Below are positions 1-5,585 of a DNA stretch of 8,350 nt, one piece after another. The notes under the pieces are model-generated. The model was not told the DNA's origin and ran no database searches. It worked only from the letters and a program-made list of their open reading frames with translations. Source of the stretch: Bryobacterales bacterium. GTDB taxonomy: Bacteria; Acidobacteriota; Terriglobia; Bryobacterales; Bryobacteraceae. The DNA lies in NCBI GenBank assembly GCA_016789785.1, contig JAEUQE010000307.1, positions 1-8,350 on the forward strand, written 5' to 3'. Made by a program: the position numbers and the translations under genes. Numbering within the stretch: position 1 is the first letter of the stretch; every line of letters starts with the position of its first letter.

Positions 1-1
1 G

Positions 2-1141
2 TTCGAAGTGGTGGGACTGAGTGCACTGGCGCGTTTGGAGGATGGCACGGTGGCAGTGTCGGCCGGCAATGGCGCCAACTTCCGGTCCGTCTATCCCGTA
101 ACGCCAGCGGGCCTGGGTCAGCCATTGAATGCGCCTCGCATGCTGCCGTTGCAGAGCGTGACGCGATGGCGCGAGAAGCCCTACTTCACCGCGGCGACAC
201 GACTGTTTCGCGGTGAGACCGGCAGGATTGAATGGTTCGAACCTCCCCCCGCGCCTCCCGGCGTCAACTTCGTTCCCGACTTCGTGATGGCAACTCCTGA
301 CGCGTTGCTTGTGCATCAGACCGATGGCGGCTTCTATCGCGTCGATAACGTGGAGGCATGCAAGTGGACCTCGCAGCCTCTCATCGCGGCCGAGGGCGTG
401 GTGAATGCGGCAAGCGGCGAGTTCGCGGATACGATCTCACCGCGAACATTGATCACCGTGTATGGCTCAGGCCTTGGACCTATCGCACCGCGCGGCAGCA
501 TTCTGGATGGAGCATTGCGCGCCACTGGTCAGGCAGCACCATATCCGGCCCTGGTGCTCGGAAACTTCTCAGGAGCGATTCCCGGCGCAACACTCAGCGG
601 AACCACACTGCCCGTTGTTGCTTCGGACTCGACGCAGACCACCGTGCAGGCGACCACGGCATCCACAGGCACCTTGCTTCTCTACTACACCTGGCAGGGT
701 CTGCAACTGATCTATCCAACGCCATTGCGCGGCACAGTTGCGACACCCGGCCTGTTCACCGTCGACAACGTAAAGGACGGGACAGCCGCGGCGATCAACG
801 AGGATGGCACGCGGCACAGTGAAATGAATCCCGCGGAGCGCGGAACGTTGCTCGATCTGTATGGCACTGGATTCGGAGCGTTCACCAGCAATCTGACCAC
901 TGGCGAGTTCTTCAGCAAGACGGCACAGGTGGCTCTGGTCAACCCCGTGACGGTGACCATCGGCGGTGAAGTTGCCACGGTCGAGTTCGCGGGTGGTGCG
1001 CCCGGAATGATCGCGGGCACAACGCTGCTGCGGGTGCGTGTGCCGGAGGATCTGCCCGCGGGCGCGCACAAGGTTGCGGTCGCCGTGGAGGGGCAGACGG
1101 TGGAGCCCACGCAGCGGGTGACAGTGTACGTGAGGGAGTGA
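2..1141 (+). CDS. Secreted-type protein with TIGR03437 C-terminal domain (5' end outside window)
   Basis: The frame is open to the window edge, so the true start lies upstream; the first possible start inside is GTG at 8, and residues below are numbered from it. Residues 1 to about 125 show beta-propeller-like strand patterns (for example LARLEDGTVAV) but I cannot name the fold. From about residue 128 to the end it matches the C-terminal domain modelled as TIGR03437: GVVNAAS at 130-136, YGSGLGP at 152-158, ATPGLFT near 245-251, INEDGTRHSEMNP, YGTGFG at 285-290, and PVTVTIGG near 313-320. The paired YGxGxG motifs suggest two related beta-sandwich units. In Solibacter-type acidobacteria this domain ends many large exported proteins; its function is unknown. 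The stop is 4 nt before the next start, and the hydrolase ribosome binding site lies inside this gene's last codons, so the two are probably translationally coupled. The family call is firm; the function is unknown. Confidence 0.85.
   Translation, partial: FEVVGLSALARLEDGTVAVSAGNGANFRSVYPVTPAGLGQPLNAPRMLPLQSVTRWREKPYFTAATRLFRGETGRIEWFEPPPAPPGVNFVPDFVMATPDALLVHQTDGGFYRVDNVEACKWTSQPLIAAEGVVNAASGEFADTISPRTLITVYGSGLGPIAPRGSILDGALRATGQAAPYPALVLGNFSGAIPGATLSGTTLPVVASDSTQTTVQATTASTGTLLLYYTWQGLQLIYPTPLRGTVATPGLFTVDNVKDGTAAAINEDGTRHSEMNPAERGTLLDLYGTGFGAFTSNLTTGEFFSKTAQVALVNPVTVTIGGEVATVEFAGGAPGMIAGTTLLRVRVPEDLPAGAHKVAVAVEGQTVEPTQRVTVYVRE
1133..1138 (+). promoter_or_regulatory. Ribosome binding site deciding the TTG start of the hydrolase
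   Basis: AGGGAG lies 7 nt before TTG at 1146, inside the last codons of the upstream gene. No ATG in the hydrolase frame has a comparable site, and starting here keeps the hydrophobic N-terminus, so TTG is preferred. Confidence 0.65.
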
Positions 1142-1145
1142 AGCT

Positions 1146-1976
1146 TTGCTGAAACGCATGTTGGCATGGTTCTGCATGGCAGGATGCCTTTGCGCCGCCG
1201 ATCCGGCGAGCTTTGTGATTGCCGGTCTTCGCGTGATGCCAATGCGTTGGGACAAGCGCGCCAACTTCGCCAAGCTGGACGCCTATGCACGCGAGGCCGC
1301 GGCAAAGGGAGCGAGATTCGTTGTCACGCCGGAAGGTTTTCTGGAAGGCTACGTCGGCAACGAGAAGGCCAACAAGGATCTGACCCGCGAGCGCTACTTC
1401 CAGATTGGGGAGCCCGTGAACGGCCCCTACTTCCGCAAGGCACAGGCACTCGCGGCGGAGCTGAAGATCTATCTCGCACTGGGGTTTGCCGAACGCCGCG
1501 GTGAGGAGATGTTCAACTCCGTGGCGGTGTTCTCGCCCGAAGGCAAACTGATATCGAAGTATTCGAAGATGCACACCGCCGATGATGAACCGTTCAACAC
1601 GAAGGGATCGGAGTTGAAGGTGACGCAAACGGCGCTGGCTCGATTTGGAACCTTGATTTGCTACGACCGGCAACTGCCGGAAACATCGCGCGTGCTTGCG
1701 ATTCAGGGCGCGCAGATGATTCTGGTGCCGGCCTGGGGGTCGAAGGGCGAGACCAACGAGATCATGATGCGTACTCGGGCATATGAGAACAGCGTGTGGG
1801 TCGTGTTTGTCCATCCGGAGCGTGTGATGGTGATTGATCCTTCCGGGAAGATCATCGCGCAGGATTCACAACGGGGCGATGAGGCCGTGCTGGCGGAAAT
1901 TCGAATCGACGAACGCATTGGACGGGGTCCGATCCGGCACCGGCGTCCGTCGGCATACGGTGACATTCTGAAGTGA
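1146..1976 (+). CDS. Carbon-nitrogen hydrolase (nitrilase superfamily), probably exported
   Basis: A 276-residue single-domain amidase of the nitrilase/omega-amidase superfamily, which cleaves non-peptide C-N bonds through a Glu-Lys-Cys triad. The triad is visible: Glu63 in VTPEGF, Lys141 in YSKMH, and Cys172 in LICYDRQLPE. The downstream RAYENSVWVV and VIDPSGKII segments match the conserved core, and the length is normal for a stand-alone member. Residues 1-18 (MLKRMLAWFCMAGCLCAA) form a short basic-hydrophobic leader. It could be a Sec signal cut after AA, or a weak lipoprotein signal at Cys14 (MAGC), so the enzyme may act in the periplasm. The TTG start follows the upstream stop by 4 nt, so co-expression with that secreted protein is likely. 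The substrate cannot be told from sequence; ureidopropionase-like or omega-amidase-like activities are possible. The family is certain, export is moderately likely. Confidence 0.92.
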   Translation: MLKRMLAWFCMAGCLCAADPASFVIAGLRVMPMRWDKRANFAKLDAYAREAAAKGARFVVTPEGFLEGYVGNEKANKDLTRERYFQIGEPVNGPYFRKAQALAAELKIYLALGFAERRGEEMFNSVAVFSPEGKLISKYSKMHTADDEPFNTKGSELKVTQTALARFGTLICYDRQLPETSRVLAIQGAQMILVPAWGSKGETNEIMMRTRAYENSVWVVFVHPERVMVIDPSGKIIAQDSQRGDEAVLAEIRIDERIGRGPIRHRRPSAYGDILK

Positions 1977-2008
1977 GAACTTCCACACGCTCCGCCCACT
2001 AACCATAA

Positions 2009-2887
2009 GTGAGCGAGTCATTCGATCTGGAGTTTAAGCTCCTGCACGAGGAAGATCCGCGATGCGCATTGTCGCTATTTGCAGGGATCAGCATCGAAGA
2101 GGATCTTGACATCGAGATTATTGAGCGGGAAGTCGCCATTGCCACCCGCCGGGTGGACCAGGCGTATCTCGTCAAGCGTGGCGGGCAAAAGGAGATCCAT
2201 CATTTCGAAGCGACTACCCGTTACCCGCTGGTGGACCCGGAGCGCATGCTCAACTACGTCACACTTCTTCATGTGAAGTATGACCTGCCTATCTGGACAC
2301 GCATTGTGGTCCTCACGGAGCATGGGATGCCGGCCGATCCACCGCTGCGATACGAGCGAGGCGGCGGTTGCTTTCACCGCTGGATGGACGTGCTGCTGGT
2401 GAAACCGTGGGAGATGAGCGCGCGCGAGGGGTTGGCGTTGAATCGCCCATCCATTCTTCCCTGGATCCCTCTGATGGCGATGACAGACGAGGATGAAAAG
2501 GAGCTGGTTCGCCGGCTGGTTGCGATCGGCGACCGTGATCTTGCCGGGCGCACAGCCGTGATGGCGGGACTGCGCTACGATGACAGCGAGAAGTTGTTCC
2601 GGAGGTTCGAGGAAATGTTGACCGAGGAAATGCTCAAAGAGTCAGTGGCCTATAAGAAGTGGTCGGCGGAGGGCCGCGAAGAGGGCCGTGAAGCAGGACG
2701 TGAAGCAGGACGTGAAGAGGGCCGCCGCCAGGAAGCACAGAGAACGCTCAAGCGCCTCCTGACCGCGCGCTTCGGGGAACTGCCTGCCGCGGCGGTGGAG
2801 CGCATCGAGAACGCGATGCCAAACACGCTTGAGCTCTGGACCGATCGCATCTTGACCGCAAAGTCGTTGGAAGAAGCGCTCAGTTAG
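2009..2887 (+). CDS. Rpn/DUF4351-type PD-(D/E)XK family protein
   Basis: A 292-residue protein of the recombination-promoting-nuclease/transposase-like group. The N-terminal half follows the PD-(D/E)XK plan: Asp50 in VDQAYLV, then Glu67 in IHHFEATTR, then the usual helix with RMLNYVTLLHVKYDLP and the strand IVVLTEHG. The catalytic Lys (or the common Gln) after Glu is replaced by Thr69, so nuclease activity is uncertain. Residues 222-240 are a charged GREE/GREA repeat, probably a helical linker. Residues 247-291 (LKRLLTARFGELP through KSLEEAL) match the DUF4351 C-terminal module. The GTG start follows an in-frame TAA directly and has no recognisable ribosome binding site. There is no upstream alternative, and the FDLEFKLL opening is typical of the family. 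Relatives occur in many dispersed copies per genome and their role is not settled; activity in DNA recombination is known for E. coli Rpn proteins. Confidence 0.85.
   Translation: MSESFDLEFKLLHEEDPRCALSLFAGISIEEDLDIEIIEREVAIATRRVDQAYLVKRGGQKEIHHFEATTRYPLVDPERMLNYVTLLHVKYDLPIWTRIVVLTEHGMPADPPLRYERGGGCFHRWMDVLLVKPWEMSAREGLALNRPSILPWIPLMAMTDEDEKELVRRLVAIGDRDLAGRTAVMAGLRYDDSEKLFRRFEEMLTEEMLKESVAYKKWSAEGREEGREAGREAGREEGRRQEAQRTLKRLLTARFGELPAAAVERIENAMPNTLELWTDRILTAKSLEEALS
2672..2725 (+). repeat. In-frame 12-bp tandem repeat (about 4.5 units)
   Basis: Successive 12-base units encode GREE, GREA, GREA, GREE and then GR. The middle units differ from the outer ones mainly at the fourth codon (GCA against GAG) and at a few third positions. 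The period is a multiple of three, so slippage would lengthen or shorten the linker without breaking the frame. Confidence 0.85.
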
Positions 2888-3279
2888 CAGCCGTCAGCTT
2901 GATCAGTCAGCACGATCGCGGGCGCCTCAAACCGCTCTCCCCGTCGGATCGCCTCCCGAACCGCCGACATTGCCTGTTGAAGGCTCGCGGTGTCGATGCC
3001 TGAATGGCGAGGTAGATATGGTTCCATCTTTCGCAGACCTTTCCGGATCTGCCCGTCCGCGCCCGCATAGTTTCCCCGCCCGGCATGATAGAGTCCCACT
3101 GCGAAATGAATCAGTGCCTGGAGGAACAGCCTTCGGGGCCCCTTTTCCTCGACCCATTCCAGTTCCAATACTTCATGGCACTCAAAGTACTCGCGTGCGT
3201 TAAACAACCCGATTCCGTGACGCACTCTCCCCGCTGGGTCCACTTCCAATTCATTCCTCTCCTCGAACGATTCATCCAT
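2884..3279 (-). CDS. DUF309 domain protein
   Basis: A 131-residue small helical protein. The DUF309 signature is clear: GIGLFNAREYF at 22-32, then CHEVLELEW at 34-42, then LFLQALIHFAVGLYHAGRGN at 51-70 with GA at 73-74. His35, Glu36, Glu39, His58 and His65 form a conserved polar set, and a role as a metal or ligand site has been guessed but is not established. There is no signal peptide, so it is probably cytoplasmic. The start ATG at 3279 has AAGG about 9 nt upstream on the minus strand. It is divergent from the small secreted protein gene at 3345, with 65 nt between them, and convergent with the nuclease-like gene, sharing 4 nt at the stop codons. It is a single-gene unit in this window. 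The family call is strong and the function unknown. Confidence 0.88.
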   Translation of the reverse strand: MDESFEERNELEVDPAGRVRHGIGLFNAREYFECHEVLELEWVEEKGPRRLFLQALIHFAVGLYHAGRGNYAGADGQIRKGLRKMEPYLPRHSGIDTASLQQAMSAVREAIRRGERFEAPAIVLTDQADGC

Positions 3280-3344
3280 TCACCAGCACCTTCCAGCGGG
3301 AAACCGATCCGTTCTTCCGATTCTCACCTCACTCTGGAAGTGTC

Positions 3345-3710
3345 ATGATCCGCATTCTAATGCTTCTCATCCTATTCTTTCACGCCGCGATGGCCCAGGA
3401 CACGGCCGATGCGGGCACCCTGCAAGGATTCCTCACCGGGACTGCATCCGCGGTGAGGCACACCGGCACACAAGGCCGTCAACAGTTCCCCAGCCTCTGG
3501 CCTGGTCCCTACCAACTCAATGCTGTGGGATTGAGCGTATCGGTGGGAGTGCGGGCCAGGCTCAGTTCGGACATCCAGATCTCCTTGGCCCAATTCGCCA
3601 CCCGGAGGGACAAGGTGGAAGTCACGGTTCTGCTTGCCGCGGAGGAAAGCATGACCCCGAACATCTGGTTGGGGCGGCAGGATTTCAGTGGCGTTTCCCC
3701 TGGCAGGTAA
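3345..3710 (+). CDS. Small secreted protein, shortened Oar-like plug/carboxypeptidase-regulatory domain
   Basis: A 121-residue protein with a clear Sec signal peptide (MIRILMLLILFFHAAMAQ, probable cut at AMA/Q). GGAAG lies 4 nt before the ATG, and codon use looks like the neighbouring genes, so I take it as real. The mature part recalls the first domain of acidobacterial Oar-like TonB-dependent receptors: TLQGFLTGTASAV resembles their opening strand, QFPSLWPGPYQL resembles their FPSLPPGTYQL turn, and the stretch around VGVRARL to KVEVTV resembles VGQTARVDV to VEVT. Loops between these blocks are missing, and the chain ends at 121 residues with no barrel. It may be a domesticated or decaying remnant kept in frame. 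It lies 1 nt before the kinase start, which makes it a candidate accessory or sensing partner; that role is inference. The plug-domain likeness is my reading by eye. Confidence 0.65.
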   Translation: MIRILMLLILFFHAAMAQDTADAGTLQGFLTGTASAVRHTGTQGRQQFPSLWPGPYQLNAVGLSVSVGVRARLSSDIQISLAQFATRRDKVEVTVLLAAEESMTPNIWLGRQDFSGVSPGR

Positions 3711-3711
3711 G

Positions 3712-4833
3712 ATGAGAAGCACCTCTATGGATTCTACTTGTAGCCCGATCAAGCGCACGCGCCACGGATTGCGGTTCGTGTTGCTTGCCGCACTGGTGGG
3801 TCCACCGCTGGCCTCGTTATTGATGTGGTCCGTCACGGACTTCGAGCTACCGTTCGCGGCCGTGCTGCACAGCTATTTCATTACCACTGTGCATTTCCTT
3901 TGCTACGGCGCGGTTTTCTATCCTGCCATCGCATGGCACCGGTCGCGCACGCCCCTGCCCGTGGTTGCGCGTGCGGCGGGCTATGTCATCCTTGCGGCGA
4001 TCGGGTCCGTCTTCGCGATCGGAGTCTCCCGTTGGATCGGGCTCAACACCAGCGAAGATTTCTTAACGTCTCTCACGCATTCCCTTGTGGTGGGCTTGAT
4101 TCTCTGCTCCATTGTCCTTCTGGTCGAGTATCTCTGGCACCGCCAGATGCAAGCCCGGGAGGAGAGCCGGATACGTGCACTGGATCAGGAGCGGGCGCGC
4201 AGATCGGCTGCGGAGGCCCGATGGAGTTCTCTGGAGTCGCGGCTACGGCCCCATTTTTTATTCAACACGCTGACTTCGATTCGCGAGTTGATGCATCAGG
4301 ATGTGGCTCAGGCCGACGAAATCCTACAACGGTTCGCCGAACTACTCCGTTTTTCGCTTGATGCCAACCGGGCAGTGACCGTGCCTCTCGAGGAGGAGAT
4401 GCGCATGGTGTCCGCGTACCTTGCCATCGAGAAAACGCGCCTTGGCTCGCGCCTCAACTGGGAGCAGCGGGTCGCTGCGGGCACCGAAATGGCCAGCATT
4501 CCTTCGCTGAGCATCCTGACACTGGCAGAGAACGCGATCAAACACTCGATTTCGGCCAGGCGCGCGGGCGGCCGTGTCGCAATTTACGCGCACGACGAGG
4601 GAGGTGCGGTGGTAGTCCGCGTGGAAGATGACGGCTCCGGCTTCAAGGAATCCGCTCTCTTACCGGGCCATGGCCTGGATCTGTTACGGGAACGGCTGAC
4701 GTTACTCTACGGCGCCCCGGCCACACTTTCCATTCGGCCCCGCACACCCGGCGTCGCCGTCGAATTCCGGGTGCCACTTACTCATCAGGAGCCGCCAACA
4801 GATGCCACACCCTCCGCGATGTTACGTAGTTGA
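3712..4833 (+). CDS. LytS/YehU-type sensor histidine kinase (four membrane helices)
   Basis: A 373-residue membrane kinase of the His_kinase (PF06580) plus HATPase_c class that signals to LytTR regulators. Four hydrophobic segments lie near residues 20-40, 50-72, 84-107 and 119-142, with almost no periplasmic domain, so the input is probably sensed within or next to the membrane. A charged, probably coiled-coil stretch (143-175) leads to LRPHFLFN with phosphoacceptor His181. The ATP-binding domain shows LAENAIKHS (Asn274), VEDDGSGF (306-311) and GHGLDLLRERL (319-329). I chose ATG 3712, 1 nt after the preceding stop; ATG 3727 is possible, and GTG 3688 would overlap the previous gene by 23 nt. 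The last 32 nt overlap the response regulator, giving a tight cistron pair. The family and pairing are very secure; the stimulus is unknown. Confidence 0.93.
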   Translation: MRSTSMDSTCSPIKRTRHGLRFVLLAALVGPPLASLLMWSVTDFELPFAAVLHSYFITTVHFLCYGAVFYPAIAWHRSRTPLPVVARAAGYVILAAIGSVFAIGVSRWIGLNTSEDFLTSLTHSLVVGLILCSIVLLVEYLWHRQMQAREESRIRALDQERARRSAAEARWSSLESRLRPHFLFNTLTSIRELMHQDVAQADEILQRFAELLRFSLDANRAVTVPLEEEMRMVSAYLAIEKTRLGSRLNWEQRVAAGTEMASIPSLSILTLAENAIKHSISARRAGGRVAIYAHDEGGAVVVRVEDDGSGFKESALLPGHGLDLLRERLTLLYGAPATLSIRPRTPGVAVEFRVPLTHQEPPTDATPSAMLRS

Positions 4834-5548
4834 TGACGAGGAGCTTGCACTGGCCAGCATGTTGCGCCTCTTGCGCGAGACGGGCCGTGTAGAGATCGCC
4901 GGTCACACCACGGATCCCGCCGCCGCCATTGAGGAGATCCGGTTTCTTGCACCGGACGTACTGTTTCTCGACATACACATGCCGGAAATTGACGGATTTC
5001 AATTACTCGCTGTGCTGCCCCAGCCGCCTCAAGTGGTCTTCACGACAGCCTATGACCATCACGCTGTACGGGCCTTCGAAGTCAACTCGGTGGACTACTT
5101 ACTCAAGCCCGTGAGCAGGGAGCGGCTGAACGAGGCACTGGATCGTCTCGCCGCCCGAACGCAATTCCCGCCGATAGCCGAACTCCTGAGGTCGCTCGCG
5201 CCGCCGAAGTATCTGCGCCGCGTTTCCACCACCCGGGGAGAGCACATCACATTGATTGACGTCGCCGAGGTGACGCATTTCATGGCGAAAGACCGCTACA
5301 CGTTCGCGTGCACCGGACGTGGCGAGTTCCTCATCGACCTTACCCTGGCCGAGTTGGAATCCCGGCTTGATCCCACCGAGTTCCTCCGCGTCCACCGGTC
5401 CTCCATTGTGAACCTGCGTTTCGTCGAACGGGTAAGCCGCTGGCTGGCCGGAAGGCTCCTGGTTCGCCTCAAGGACAGAGCCGGCACGGAGATCACCGTG
5501 AGCCGGGACAAGGCGGCGTTGCTCCGCCAAGCGCTCGATCTGGAGTAA
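4802..5548 (+). CDS. LytTR-family response regulator (LytR/AlgR type)
   Basis: A 248-residue DNA-binding response regulator. The receiver domain (about 5-118) has the acidic pocket Asp11-Asp12, phosphorylation site Asp57 in LFLDIHMP, Thr81/Thr82 in FTTAYD, and Lys102 in YLLKPV, all intact. A linker of about 20 residues leads to a LytTR domain (about 138-246) with HFMAKDRYTF and the hallmark FLRVHRSSIVNL at 194-205. LytTR domains bind pairs of short direct repeats upstream of target promoters. The gene overlaps the kinase by 32 nt and has CAGGAG (4786-4791) 10 nt before its ATG, so the two are co-translated cognate partners. Targets may include its own operon, but I see no clear paired direct repeats in the 65 nt before 3345. 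Confidence 0.95.
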   Translation: MPHPPRCYVVDDEELALASMLRLLRETGRVEIAGHTTDPAAAIEEIRFLAPDVLFLDIHMPEIDGFQLLAVLPQPPQVVFTTAYDHHAVRAFEVNSVDYLLKPVSRERLNEALDRLAARTQFPPIAELLRSLAPPKYLRRVSTTRGEHITLIDVAEVTHFMAKDRYTFACTGRGEFLIDLTLAELESRLDPTEFLRVHRSSIVNLRFVERVSRWLAGRLLVRLKDRAGTEITVSRDKAALLRQALDLE

Positions 5549-5551
5549 CTG

Positions 5552-5585
5552 GGTAAGTGGGATTACTTGCCGTTTTGCTTCTTTT
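5552..5585 (+). terminator. Probable Rho-independent terminator after the two-component operon
   Basis: GGTAAGT (5552-5558) pairs with ACTTGCC (5565-5571) as a 7-bp stem with one G-T wobble and a 6-nt loop. A T-rich run (GTTTTGCTTCTTTT, 5572-5585) follows. It starts 4 nt after the regulator stop and reaches into the last codons of the convergent pgi gene. The minus-strand reading has no T tract, so it works in one direction only. The stem is short, which limits confidence. Confidence 0.55.

Noticed and set aside
939..1814. 291-codon minus-strand frame across the first two genes
   Set aside because: It spans the boundary of two recognisable plus-strand genes, has no motif, and looks like a shadow of their codon bias. 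The 569-1273 minus-strand frame is rejected for the same reason.
2009..2887. Mobile element boundaries around the nuclease-like gene
   Set aside because: I looked for terminal inverted repeats and target duplications in the flanks and saw none; the left flank is 32 nt and the right flank is another gene.
2885..2925. Short TGATCA palindrome and GTCAG repeats near the convergent stops, considered as a terminator
   Set aside because: No stem longer than a few pairs and no T tract on either strand.
3290..3340. Inverted repeat CTTCCAG ... CTGGAAG in the divergent intergenic region
   Set aside because: The two arms are simply the ribosome-binding-site regions of the two divergent genes; seven bases across a 37-nt loop is not enough for an operator or hairpin claim.
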